Shown one piece after another: positions 12,839 to 24,690 of a stretch of DNA of 64,000 nt; the first letter of the stretch is position 1, and each line of letters begins with the position of its first letter. Made by a program: the position numbers and the translations under genes. The stretch spans positions 78,609,214-78,673,213 of the forward strand of contig OX457027.1 in assembly GCA_949752745.1 (NCBI GenBank). The letters run 5' to 3'. The notes below the pieces were generated by a model, which worked only from the letters and a program-made list of their open reading frames with translations, was not told the origin of the DNA and ran no database searches. The stretch comes from Protula sp. h YS-2021. Its lineage: Eukaryota; Annelida; Polychaeta; Sabellida; Serpulidae.

Positions 12839-13748
12839 ATCGTACATTTGGTGGCCCAATATCGACAGAGATATCGAAACACAAGCTAAAATGTGCCCGA
12901 GCTGCTTAGAGATAAGCAAAGCTCCAACAAGAGCTACAGTGCACATCTGGGAATGGCTAGTCAGCCGTGGAAAAGGATCCACATTGATTTTGCAGGGCCT
13001 TTTCAAGGCCATATGTTTATCATAATAGTAGATGCACACTCCAGATGGCTAGAGGTACGGATCATGGAAAAAATCACTGCCCCGGAAACTGTCAAAGTAC
13101 TTCAAGAACTGTTTAGCGCCTATGGAATTTGTGATGTTATCTTACAGACAATGGTACAACCTTCCATTCTGAAGCCTTCCAGAAATTCTTAAAACTACAT
13201 GGAATTATTCACAAAACTACGAGCCCTTTTAAACCCTAGCGGAACGGTTTATCAGAACGTATGGTTCACAGTCTTAAATCTAGTCTCAAATCGATGAAGC
13301 ACGAACCTCGTTCAATGCCGAGAAAGTAGCCAAATTTCTACTGATGTATGGATCAACTAAAAACGCAACTACCAACGAGACTCCATCCTTGTTATTCCTA
13401 GGACATGAAACCAAAACAAGGCTGGATTTGGCAAAACCCAGTTTGCGCGACATCATTTACAGAAATGTAAACACCAAAGACGAATTTCAGCGCCGTTCTT
13501 TTAGTGTGGGTGATGAAGTGCTTGTGAGGGACTATCGACAAAAGCACAGAAAATGGACATTTGCAGTTATCTCGCGAAAAATCGGAACGTTAATGTATGA
13601 AGTTTTGGTTGACAATTCGATTTGGAGAAGACACGTTGACCAAATCCGTTGTTCACACACCCGGTTGAAGAAAAACCTATCAAGAGCGATAATAACCCTC
13701 AGCCATCAGCTGTTTTACCCAAGCCCACTGAACCTAACCCGACAGTAG
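12831..13748 (+). pseudogene. pol: Gypsy integrase, frameshifted
   Basis: Three frames together cover the integrase: YIWWPNIDRDIE with CPSC (HHCC finger end), then a core piece with HIDFAGPF (first catalytic Asp) and VDAHSRWLEV, then from 13344 a C-terminal domain with SFSVGDEVLVRDYR. The region of the second Asp near 13145-13165 is frameshifted and degraded. This is a dead integrase of an otherwise recognisable gypsy pol. Confidence 0.85.
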
Positions 13749-13990
13749 ACCGTACAGCTATTCCATGTAGCATAGCGCCATCTACATCTGGTGAAACCAT
13801 GATTTCAAAAGAGAAACCCGCTGTTTCTAGCCGAAAAACTGTGACAGTTAGAATTCCAGAGCCTTCTGTCAATGTTTCACACCCCGTTTCACCGGCTAAA
13901 GCAAAAACTGAAATTTCAAGTGTCGGTAGTCGTGTATCGCGATCAGGTCGTTCTGTAAGATCGCCAAAGAAGTACGGTTTCGAGGACTAA
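13649..13990 (+). pseudogene. Gypsy Pol C-terminal tail
   Basis: A Pro/Ser/Lys-rich tail ends in RSGRSVRSPKKYGFED. The second gypsy copy ends with a very similar peptide around 17218-17264 (RSGRSVRPPMYGLED). The two copies therefore share the same 3' coding end and belong to one family. Confidence 0.7.
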
Positions 13991-15090
13991 CTTTTAGTTA
14001 AATGTCGTGCAATTAAGATATTTTGCTATATTCAATTTTTGTTTATTCATTCTAAGCCAATATTAACGTTTTATGTTTTTTTAATGTTGTACAGGTGCTG
14101 ATTTTATAGCTGGTTACGGTTCAGTTAAAGTGCTGATAACGTTGCTATAATGTTGACAATTTTTACAGTTAATCGACATTTCAGCTGCTGTAATTGTGTA
14201 CGGTAAATATAAAAAGAAGAGAATTTTGGATTTATCTTTTCGTTTAATTGCTTATAATATATCGGAACTAAGTGGCAAGTTTATGGTTATGGTTTAGATA
14301 TCTCTGAAGTAGTTATTTTGCGTATTCGTTTTCCTTTGTAATTACTTCGAGCTTCATTTCCATGCCTGTTAAGTGATCCTTGAAGTCATACTCATGGATC
14401 GAGTTTATAATCAGAGAACGTCGAATCGCGGTGATAGCGATAATATAGAGTAAAAAAAGGGTTGAAAAAGTAAAATTCCGCAATTTTCAGGTAATTTAAT
14501 TGATATATTCTGTCTAGTATACTTATAAATTTTGTATCTCTTTGTTTGATAATCAGATAAAGTGTTCAACTGAATACTGGTAGCAAAATAGCTGTTAAAG
14601 CACAGTTAAGCAGTAATCTACACAGTGAGTCTTGTTTCAGTACGCGGGTAATGTTGTGTATATGTGTTGCCAGTGAGAGACTTCCGGTTGTAAATAAAGA
14701 CATGGCGGCAACTTGGCGCCTGTTTAGTTTCAATTAGTGTTTCCACGTAGCCACCTCCCGGATAGAACATATAGTTAGAAGGGTGGCACGCAGTTTCCAT
14801 TGTGTGCGGCATAGAGTATTACGCCATGCAAAACACCTGTTTAGTTTAACGAATCATTCAAGGTTTTTGTCATAGCCAGGTGTATTGTGTCACTTGTATT
14901 CGTCATGTTTTGAATGTACGAGTAGTGTTGAAAAGCTCTTCATGTATACAAAGCAAAAACGTTTGCGCAGCTGCGTACACTCTCGCAAGGTCATCCTGAT
15001 CCCCAGCCAAACGAGATTACTGATCAGTATCGTTTCTATAAGCGCCAGCAGCAGATAGGATAGATTGTTAAGGACTATGTTTGAGAGCTA
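13991..15090. other. Non-coding spacer between two gypsy copies
   Basis: A purine tract (AAAAAGAAGAGAA near 14211) could be a polypurine tract, and TGGCGCC near 14715 could be part of a primer-binding site. LTR boundaries could not be matched by eye. The stretch could hold a 3' LTR of the first copy and a 5' LTR of the second. No protein gene is supported. Confidence 0.35.
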
Positions 15091-15093
15091 AGT

Positions 15094-17265
15094 GACGCCA
15101 TTATTATTAGACTCAAGGTAAATGGTAAAACAATCAGGACGGAGCTTGATAAGGGATCCACACTATCGAAACAGTATTATCAACGTCATCTTGGAAAACT
15201 ATGAAAAAAGATGTGATACTCAAGATCTACACTAAAGAGGGTGTCTTAACAGAAGGAAATATCAATGTCCCTGTAGAATATGATGGTCAGAAGTGCCGTC
15301 TGCGTTTGTATGCTCTTCACGGTGGGGCCCGCCGTTGCTTGTTAGAGATTGGTTACATCATGTCAAGTTAGACTGGCAAGAAAAAAGCAATTAGGATGAC
15401 AGATAAGCTTTTGCTGAAGTATTCAGAGTGTTTCAGCAGAAACCTAGGTGAGTTAAAGATAAAGGGCAAAGCAACATATAAAAGAAAGAGCTGCCCGAAA
15501 TTTTCAAACCAAGACAACTACTTTCTACCATGATGAACAAGGTCAATAGAGAGTTGAAAATATGGTGCCAAATCTCTCCACGGCTCTACATATTCTGCAT
15601 TAAATTCTTCACAAGAAAAAGAAATGGCAATGGTTAAGCGCCTGCAAGACAGCTTTTAAGAAAACCAAAGAGCTACGGTACATTGCAACCCGAATCTGCC
15701 CTTAAAGCAACATTGTGGTGCGTCTTGCAAAAGTTTTTCTTATGGTTTTCCCATTTCACCTCTATGGGATTGAACGACCAGCTTGTTTTGCCTCAATTAA
15801 TCTGTCAAAATCGAAAGAAAACTTCTTCCTGATCAGTTATGAATCTCTCAGCATCTGTTGGAGTATTAAGAAATTTAAAAGTATTTGTTTGCCCTTCAAT
15901 TCACCCTCGTCATCAAATTAAAAGTGATAGTTTCTATTTCCGAAGAAAGAGTTGAACTACAATTACTGCTTCTAGAATGCAAAAGAACGCCTTTTTTCCT
16001 TCTGCATACAATTATAAGATCGAATACCTCAAGACCCGTGACCACGTGAATGCTGATGGCTACGAAAAAAGAATGTTATCGCCGCTTCTGAATTCATATG
16101 GAAAGCCTAATATGTTTCAATCAATGTTGTCATCATACCATTCTCACCAATCCAAATTTTGAGCCTCATAAAAAATATTATTCGCTTGGAACTAGAATAG
16201 TCGTCCACGTGAAATTTCAATTTATATTTACGAAAAAGCTCCATAGTGTCCATCTTCTAATGGTAAAAATGAAGAAATTGTCATAATCATAATCTGACCT
16301 TATATTGACAAAGATAGTGGAATTAAGTAAACATGTGTACCCTGTGTTTATTTATTACCAGATCATCGACAAAAGCAACAATTCACCCATGAGAATAGCA
16401 GAATCGCCCATAGAAAAAAGAATGAACATCGGTTTTTCTTTGCCAGTTTTAAGATAATTTGTTTTTCATCATAGTTGACGCACTTTCACGATAACCTGAG
16501 ATGGGCACCATGGATAAAACCACAGTCTTCGAAACAATAAATGTGCTGCAAGAACGTTTATGGCCTATAGGATGTACGAAGTGATATGTATGTGGTGCAA
16601 CTTTCCACGCTTTTCAGAAATTTCTCAAGTTACTTCGGATTATTAACAAAACTACCAGCGTCTGTCAACCCTCAACTAAATCAAATCTGAAATCAATGAA
16701 AAAAAAATAAACACTGCTCAAAACAAAGGAATCAGCAAAATTTTTCCTAATGCATCGTTCTACAAAAGAAACTCGACGACCAATGAATCCGGCCATTATT
16801 TCTGGGCCGTCAAACTAATATCCACTTGACGTAGCGAAAACCAGCCTCAAAGATATCGTCTGCCGAAACGTAAACAATAAATCTTACAGTGTGCATTAGG
16901 AACTGCTTGTGTGTTATTACAGGAAAAAAATGAAAAATATACATTTGCCGTAATTACTCGAAAAAGTGGAACTCTCATGTATGAGGTTACTCGGTTACAT
17001 GTCCTAGTAAAGGTCGCGGTGCCTAAATTGAGTACTGGCAGAGCTATGGCTCCAAGTATCACGGCGCCCTGTAGCTAGACCTCCAGATCAAATGCGTGTA
17101 GTTAGCAACAAATTGGTTGTTTCTAGCTTTAAAACTGAAAATTGAAAGTGGTTCGGAAATTTGGCAACCCATTTCTTTTACTAAAGTGAAAACTCGTAGT
17201 GTTGCCATCGCAAAGGCGCGATCAGGTCGTTCTGTAAGACCGCCCATGTATGGGCTCGAAGACTA
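15094..17265 (+). mobile_element. Second, heavily decayed Ty3/gypsy copy
   Basis: The region parallels the first gypsy copy in order but with large deletions. It holds a protease-like stretch with YQRHLGK at 15178-15203, an RT linker (about 15250-15480), an RNase H/connection piece (15610-16060, ending IEYLKTRDHVNADG), an integrase N-terminus (16150-16280) and the C-terminal tail ending at 17264. Stops and frameshifts are frequent and the RT catalytic core is missing. It is a relative of the 10.2-14.0 kb element rather than an identical duplicate. Confidence 0.8.
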
Positions 17266-18604
17266 ATTTTGATATTTTGTGTGATTCAGCTTAATTGTGT
17301 TATTTCACTGTTTCAATTATGGTGTTATTATATATTAAATTGTAGATACTGGATTATTTTCGATAAGAAACTGAGAAAACAATCCACATGCAAAATGCAT
17401 GTATAAGGAGGACTATATCTTAATTTCCAAAATCAGGAACAAACACTTTCAAACGATAAACCTATGGTTAATTTCCAGTTCTACAACTGTTTGCTGTAAC
17501 TGGATTATAGCTCAATTCCAGTGTTCAAGCAGACAATTTTGCGGCATAGTACCGCAAGTGTAAATTCTGAACGAGTTTGATACGTTGATGTGTTTGCAAT
17601 GCCTTGTCAATCAGCATACAAATCATCTTCGGTCACCTGACCGAACTATTAACAATCGCCATCCAACAAGTAGGAGTATTGATCCTCTGCAATATTTTAT
17701 GTATGACTGATCAAATTCCAGGCGAATTGTGTACTTTGTGGTTATCTTTTATCTTTACTAATATGTTAATCTATACTTAACATGTCATCTAGCTTTATTT
17801 ATGAAACACGGTTTGCTGACTTGCTGATTCCTGCACGCCTTAGTTCTGGGTTTTGTCAAACGGCTTCTATTCGGATATGTTTCCTAGCCATCAAGAATTT
17901 TAGTGCCTGTTACAGGTAATTAAGAACACAGTTATTTTTTCCTTTCGAAAATTACTTTTTTGGCGATTCAGAAAAAATGGCCAATTGGAGGCATTTAAAA
18001 TCTTTATGTTTTCCAAAATGCGTTGACAGCTCCAGTATGATTGGATTAATTTGATCTTTTAGAAAATTACTCTTTATTAACATTTTTCGCGTACCTCCAA
18101 AAATTTGTCTCATGCCGTCGTTTGAATTGTTTGGGATCAAGTTTTTTAAAATAGTTCTTCTGCCAGTAATTTTAATCAGATTGCTTTCATTTTAGACGTA
18201 GTTCAACGTTAGGGCTCTTTGAAAAAATCTTTTTTGAGATCCACCAGAGATTAGGCAAATGTCGACCTTTGAAAAATTATCAGTAACCGGTTTTTAACTA
18301 TGAAAACACTTTTTGTTGACTGCACAATCCTTTTGATAGTTGATTCACTAGATCTCGCCTGGTTACAATATCCTTGAACATTCTTGTTTTTTGTACATCT
18401 GTCAAAAATGGCCAAATGTACGGCATTTATAGTTTTTTGGTAGGCGGTTCTCAAAATGCTGGTATTTCTACAGTTTATGTCAGATTACCCTTGAATGTTG
18501 TACTAACGTTTACTGGATACGCCTTCAAATGTTTGCGTGAACCACAAAAAAATTGCCAAATAAGGGGCATTTTTAGCTAACCAATTTTCAAAGGGTTTCT
18601 CTTG
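17266..18604. other. No gene; degenerate repeat units
   Basis: Blocks resembling TTACTTTTTTGGCGATTC followed by AAAATGGCCAA and GGCATTTA recur around 17950, 18060, 18240, 18400 and 18540. They form an old tandem-like repeat related to sequence at 20.2-20.5 kb and 23.4-24.0 kb. No coding region is supported. Confidence 0.4.
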
Positions 18605-18608
18605 CACA

Positions 18609-18640
<32 letters not shown>

Positions 18641-18655
18641 TATTATTATTATTAC
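18609..18655. repeat. (ATT)n microsatellite, LINE 3' tail
   Basis: A run of TTA/ATT triplets with one ACT interruption lies directly at the 3' end of the minus-strand LINE, in the position of the template-added tail of CR1/L2-type elements. Confidence 0.8.
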
Positions 18656-18891
18656 TTAATACATTTGTACAGCACTTTATCTAATAATAAGCTCCAAGTG
18701 CTGAACAAAGTATACAATTATAATTTTAAAAGATAGAAGTGAACAATCATGCAATTATAATGCTGTTACAAATAAGTTGACGAAATAAGCATTATTAAAA
18801 AGGTGTTTTTTAAAAGCTCTTTTAGAAGCTGGAAAAATATTTATAGATCTAAAATGAATAGGCAGCGAGTTCCATAGTTTAGGAGTAAAAT

Positions 18892-19708
18892 TTACGAATG
18901 CTTTATTGCCGTATCTGTTAGTTTTGTGTTCAACCAATAATCCTTGGCTACCCGATTCACGTGATCTAACAACTTAGTGGCCTGAGGAGTTACAAATTGT
19001 CGAATTCTAGCCATGTGTCGTAGGTAAAACAATGCAGAAGATACTTCGAGGCTAATAAATTTATCCTTGGTTAGCGAATTATCCAACATAGCACCCAGAT
19101 TTGTCACTGTATGTGCGGATGAAATGACTGTAGATTCGATATTGATTTTAATACCCTCAAGTCGCGACAAATTACATTTTGAGTCAAAAAAAATAAGTCC
19201 AGTCTTGTCATCGTTGAACTTCAAAAAATTGGCACACAGCCACTTCTTGAAAGCCAGGATACATTCTTCAATAGTGTTGATGGCCTTTGCAGTGTCCGTT
19301 TTTATCAAAAGCAATATAAATTTGCGAATCGTCAGCATATATTTATTAGCTATATCCGCCAGCAGAGTAACGTAAACAGTGAATAAAATAGGACCTAAAA
19401 CAGAGCCCTGGGACACGCCATGACTGAAGGTAGCAGCTGATGAGGTAAAACCATTCACGATCGCAGTCTGAGTTCGGTTACGTAAGTAGAACTTAAACCA
19501 TTGCAAAGGATGATCGCTTACTCCAAAGCGTATCGTGCTCAATGGTATTGAAAGCGGCACTAAGATCTAACATCGCTAGTGAAACCATAGACATCACGTC
19601 TAAAATATGGTTATTGTGGTGAGTTGGAGAATCAAACCAGCAGAAGATAACCGCTCTTGGCCAGAACGGAATTAAAGTTTGGTACATCATGATGGTCGAT
19701 AACATCAA
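18892..19708 (-). pseudogene. LINE reverse transcriptase fragment
   Basis: The motif LDLSAAFNTIEHD (RT motif A with catalytic Asp) lies at 19708-19493. Then follow WFKFYLRNRTQ, GVSQGSVLGPILFTVYV (motif B) and FLKFNDDKTGLIFF, in a frame from 19560. The motif C YADD expected after LLADIANKYML is not intact: a frame change around 19340-19300 destroys it. A frameshift near 19520 separates motif A from the rest. Non-functional. Confidence 0.85.
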
Positions 19709-20159
19709 GATGAAAATTTAAATTGCCTAAAAATAACATCGTTCTTGTAGGACCCAGTAGCTACTAGGAAATTTGAAAATTCCTCTAAAACAGCAGCATG
19801 TTTTTTTCGAAAGGATCTGGGCGGCGCAGTGTGCATACGCGTACAAATTTGTTTTCACAGAAAGATTTGCTTCAATAACTTCAAATGATCCGCCATGCAA
19901 TCCGGAGATTTTCTTTACTAGCCCAATGATAGAGCATCGCTACTCCACCACCGCGCCGGTCTGTTCTTGGTTCATGGATAAAAGAGTAGCTATTGGGGGC
20001 AAAGACGGGCGATGACAACACTTTCATTATCACAACCAAGCCAGGTCTCCGTTAAAAAAAGAATGTCAAAACAATTATCATTATTTAACAGAAGATCGTC
20101 AATACAGTTAGTTTTATTTTGTACTGACCTTGCGTTTAGGAGGCCACATCGTAGGTATA

Positions 20160-21400
20160 TTTGGATGGAAAAAAAACATGGGTTTTTATCTCCTCAAGGA
20201 TTGGTTGGATGCCTTCAAACTTTGCGCTAGGCTGTCCTCTCTTGACAAGTACTTTTTTGGCGATACACCAAAATAGAGGGGGAGGGGGATTTTTTAATTT
20301 GTTAGTTTCCAGTTTTCACAATGCATTTTCTCCTACATTTATGATCAGATTGCCTTCAAATTTACATAAACGTTCACTAGACAGCCGTCTCTTAAAAAGT
20401 TACTTTTTTGCTATCCGCCCAAAATCGGCTAAATCGGGGTCGTTTAAAATATTTTATTGGCTGTTTTTCAAATTGTTTCTTCCACATTTTCTTAGAATTT
20501 CTTTCTAATTTTAAACGGTTGTTTCCTAGATTAAATAACTCAAGAAAAATAGTGTTACTGTCTTGAAATTTTAACTACAATTAGCATCCGCTATCTCCTT
20601 CCTGGCTATTATAATTTTTGCTGATTGACAAAAACCAAATTGTTTGGCAAAAAACCAAATCAGTTTCAGTATAATCTTTACTAACTCTAGGAAAATAGTT
20701 TTACTTCCTGAAATTTTAAGGGAAATTAGCAGACTTTTCTGCCTACCTGGATGTTGCAAATTTTGGTGATTGGCCAAAACTTTTGGCGTAAAACCAAAAA
20801 ACAAAAATCCGTAAAATCTTACTTAACTCTGGGAAAATAGTCTTATTGCGTCGTATTTTTAAGAAACAGTCGTACACATTACCACCTAAGTGGCTATTAC
20901 TTTTCCGTCAAAGCTTGTCGGAAATACTAATTAAAACGAATTTTCTGTAAAACGTATCTCCTAGAGTTTACATGGAAGCATTTTACAATTTTGGTGGAAG
21001 GTAGAGTGCAAAGACGTCCACCCATCTATTATCTGTTTTGGCGATTCCTAAAAAATTGCGGAAATATTGGCGAAAAATGTAATTAGTTTTGTAAATTCTT
21101 AACTAAATAGAGAAAAATTGTCTTGCTGTCTTAAAATTTAATTTGAAGATATCACGTGTTACTATCTATCTGGCTATTACATTTTTGTTGATTGGTAAAA
21201 AAGTGGGAAAGTAGTCTTAGTGACTCGAAACTTAAACTTATGGTAGCAGGCATTATTACCTACCTGGTTGTTGCTGCTTTGGCTCAAATGTTGGCGAAAA
21301 AAACAAAACAAAAATCAGTACAATCTTAAATTATCAAGGAAATTAGTCACTCTTGTTTTCCGTCAATTTTGAGCCTAAATTTGTGGTCCTGAAGATCAAC
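20160..21400. repeat. Degenerate tandem repeat, unit about 140-170 bp
   Basis: Units beginning near 20527, 20685, 20820, 21095 and 21190 share the core TTAACTCTAGGAAAATAGT followed by a CTTGAAATTTTAA-like block, a CTACCTGG/GGCTATTA block and a TGATTGGCAAAA-like block. Copies are strongly diverged. No coding potential. Confidence 0.5.
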
Positions 21401-22140
21401 TGAATTCTGCAGTAAATTTTTCTTTTCACCTTTTTTGGGGGGATAGCTTTTATTCTTATGAAACGGTTAATAACATCACAACAGTTTGAAATGTCATACA
21501 GCTAAATTATGCATATTGTGAGATCGCATAGACAATTTTTATGACTTTTTTATAGCTGATAAATCTCGAAATGATGTGCTTAAAATAGTTTAAATGGCGT
21601 CTTTGAGCGTCTAAAAATGCAAAACGTGGAGGAGATTCTTACGGGCCCCCTCTAACCAATCCCCAACTGGAACATTGCTGCTTTCTTTCGCTATTTACGG
21701 CGCTTCTCACCGAAAATATCACAAATTTCCCGGCTCAAAACTTTCTGACGATTTCGACTACCAGAGAACGACCCCTGCTTTTGTTATGTCTTCGCCTTTA
21801 CGTCTGGGCACAATATTCACTGACATTCTTGTTCTGTCTTTCTTGTTTACTTTAAAATTTTAGAGGCCTTTCTGGTCGATTTGCGGTTGAGCCATTACTC
21901 GAAACTAATTTTGACTGTACATTTCTAGTCACGTCTTTTGTTATTTTTGCAGGCTCGCATAGTCCGATTCTTTGGCCATGAGCGGCAGTGTAAATAGCCG
22001 ATCAGTGCTCTATTACAAACGGATAACTCAATGGGCCAATACATGGATGTGATAAGTGTAGGAATTCTTTGCTTCAATGTTTCGTTTTGTTCGGGTTTGT
22101 GGCCGCGGTCAACCTATTTTAGCCCAGCCGACTATGTTCG
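21401..22140. other. No supported gene
   Basis: AT-rich DNA with a short open frame at 21675-21863 that shows no family signature. Nothing else was identified. Confidence 0.4.
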
Positions 22141-22147
22141 TTGGGCC

Positions 22148-22900
22148 ATGTGAAATATTTGACATATAGAATATGGGTTCTAATAAGACCTGGTATGGTA
22201 AATGGTATGGTAATAAGACCTGGTATGGTAAAGCCACCTTAACCCGAGAACATTGGCACAGCTGTACTTTAAAAATTCAAACAGTCTGACCACTTGAGTA
22301 AGTTTGTTGACACCGTCAAGCCAACATTTCCTAATCGATTGTCGAAATATTTTACATATAGGGAATGTAGTGCTAACAAGGGTTAGTACTTTAAATGAGC
22401 TAGATCGGGTGGAGGACATTGACTCAGCTGGACCTCAAAAATTCCCACATTCCTTGAGCACTCAGGTGAGTTTGGTAACACACTCAAGCGCAGCAAAAAA
22501 TATCAAATACTGGAATTGTACGCCGGCGGGGACATTGTCAGTTCCTCCGCCGCCGCGTATCGCTACTTGGGGGACTATAATTTGCATGTCTGTCTGTCCA
22601 TCTTTCTGTCTGTTCGTCTGTCCGCCTGTCGAAAGCCTACATTTCTTGATCGATTGGCGAAATATTTTACATATGGGTGGTATGGGTCCTAACAAGAGTT
22701 TATATATGTATTATAAATATTTTACATGTAAGTAATATGGGTACTAACAAGAGCTGGTATTGTAAATGAGCCATGTCTGCACAAGCAGATTGACCCAGCA
22801 GGACTTCAAAATTCTGTACAGTCGTTGAACAATTGACTGAGATGGCTAACACACTCAAGCCTACATTTCTTGATCGATTATCGAAATATTTTAAATTCAT
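22148..22900. repeat. Interspersed/tandem repeat with CGAAATATTTTACATAT cores
   Basis: A block resembling AAGCCTACATTTCTTGATCG followed by CGAAATATTTTACATAT recurs at about 22318, 22632 and 22857. Partial copies lie near 22148 and 22720. A pyrimidine-rich TGTCTGTCTGTCC tract sits at 22588-22632. No gene. Confidence 0.55.
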
Positions 22901-24307
22901 AATTTCTTCTTATTTCATTTAATAATATGTTAAATATATTTTCTATTAAACTGATGTTAGTGGTTTGAAATTCTAGGCCCATACGTCTAATTACAAAAAC
23001 AAATTCTCCAGGGTACGTCCCTTTGAAATTTTAAATAGCCTCTTGACCCTATGGAGAACTTGATTTGCTAGACACCGACCGTCTTCGGGGTACCAGTTTT
23101 ACTCTGTCCCACAGTTCCACTGGTATCTCGCTCCACAGCCTTCCCTCCAACATTAACACACGAATACCCCACACTTTCTATGGTCTACCCACCTGGAATA
23201 CCTCCTACATTATGCACCACACGCCACTCTGCTGACTTCTCTAATAACACTTAAAACATTGTCCACAGTTCCTTAATCATTAACATGTATTGAATGTAAC
23301 TCCCTGAGGGTCGGTCGTGAAGTTTAACAAATCATGTACCTATCAAACATATTTTCGGCTAAATTTATGTTAGCTTTTCGGAATTCCACGGTCCATACGT
23401 CCAGTTACAAAATCGGTCAAATTGCCTATGAAGCCTACTACAAAATCTAAATTTTGACAAAATTGGTTGGTTTCTCCTTTGTAATGTTTTCTCTTTTACG
23501 GCTGAGCCCAATGCAAACGGTCATTCTTTTTATGACAACTTATTATTCTATTAGCCAGACGGGCCATCGTATGTGATTTGTCCTCATCACTTGTGAGATA
23601 TCCATTCTCTGTGTTTATGAGGGCGTGTGTTTGTGTAATTTTAAAAATGATATTCTTCCCACATTTCTATTACATTTTTTTAATTAAGCAGAAATGTACC
23701 CTTGGCAGCCCTCCAAACAGCATGTATTTTCTGTTATGGCGATTTGGAAAAATAGGCCAAAATTTCTTTCAGATTTAATAAAACTAACAAAGATGCTACA
23801 CTTCTCACAAATCCGACTCAGTTACTGATTCGATTGTTTTGAAATTCGACATGAATGTTCATTCATAAAGTCTTGAATCAGGATTGTATTTTGTTCGGCG
23901 AATAGGCCAAACTATTGGCCAAAATTTTCAAATTTGCCGAAAAATGACAATGTGCTCCCTGAAATTTCTTCAGCATTCGTAAGGTGTGCTCATCGTGTGT
24001 TCTATGTATACTTCTTCAATGTCTCCCTTCTTGGGTTGCGGAGGCCATATTTATAGTTCTGCCGCCCACAGAAACGCTGTGGCTTGAGCATCAAGAGGCC
24101 ATCCCGCTCAATACATATTTTTATTGTCTCTCTTTGCAGGTTTTGCAGGCCATATTGTACGTTTTTCGGGGGGGGGGACTAAAGTATTCTGTTTTGTTCG
24201 TTCGTCTGTCTGCCGACACTTGATGTATATGAATTTGTGTAATCTGTATCTGAAGCAAGGGGGGAATACTGCTGCTGTTTCTAAACTAATAATTCCCCAC
24301 CATTTGT
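22901..24307. other. No supported gene
   Basis: AT-rich sequence with some blocks (TGGCGAT...AATAGGCCAAAATT, 23730-23930) related to the repeats at 18 and 20 kb. Short frames lack domains. A G10 run occurs at about 24168. Confidence 0.4.
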
Positions 24308-24690
24308 AGATGTGCACGAAGTATTTTACGTGACGATACGTCCACACGTCACTCACATCGTCAAATTTTCTGCACATTTGAACTTGAGGTACATGATCTC
24401 TCTTATCTGTTTCTCAAACACGGTTTTGGCTGCAGATGCTATTCTTATGCTTAAATGTTTTTCACTGTGTGTAGATGTGCAACCAGTATTTTGCATATCG
24501 ATACGCCCACCCTTTCTTCTGTGACTGGCCGTCAAACTTGAGTAATTACCTGCACATTTAATCCTGGGGTGAATTATTTGTGTAATCTGTAGCTGAAACA
24601 TGTGGGACGAATACTGCGTATGCTAAAATATTTCCAGACAGTTGTAGATGTGCAAGAAGTATATTATGTGTCGATACGTCTACCCGTTCG
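24308..24690. repeat. Three-copy tandem repeat, unit about 165-173 bp
   Basis: GTAGATGTGCA followed by a GAAGTATTTTACGTG-like stretch and CGATACGTCC begins near 24307, 24473 and 24646. Between cores each unit has a TGAGGTACATGATCTCT/TTTGTGTAATCTGTA-like block. Diverged copies, no coding potential. Confidence 0.65.

Larger units (their letters stand above)
10231..13990 (+). mobile_element. Ty3/gypsy retrotransposon, frameshifted copy
   Basis: Gag zinc knuckles, protease, reverse transcriptase, RNase H and integrase fragments occur in the canonical Ty3/gypsy order (PR-RT-RH-IN) on the plus strand, spread over several frames. The copy has several frameshifts and lacks most of gag upstream of 10231. 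No matching LTR pair was seen. It is probably a dead internal region. Confidence 0.9.
18605..20050 (-). mobile_element. Non-LTR retrotransposon (CR1/L2-like LINE), 5'-truncated
   Basis: On the minus strand the order is: endonuclease remnant (about 20010-19750, with an RRGGGVA-like motif), reverse transcriptase (19708-18892, frameshifted), the C-terminal peptide YGNKAFVNFTPKLWNSLP (18937-18755), a 3' UTR with GTGCTGTACAAATG and an (ATT)n tail at 18609-18655. The LWNSLP terminal peptide and a TACAAATG-type end followed by an ATT microsatellite are typical of CR1/L2-clade LINEs. Upstream sequence is lost, as is usual after target-primed reverse transcription. Confidence 0.85.

Noticed and set aside
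19067..19375. Plus-strand open frame of 102 codons
   Set aside because: Antisense to the LINE reverse transcriptase.
22304..22735. 143-codon open frame with CPSFCLFVCPPV-like peptide
   Set aside because: It is translation of a TGTCTGTCTGTCC simple-sequence tract and of a repeated non-coding block.
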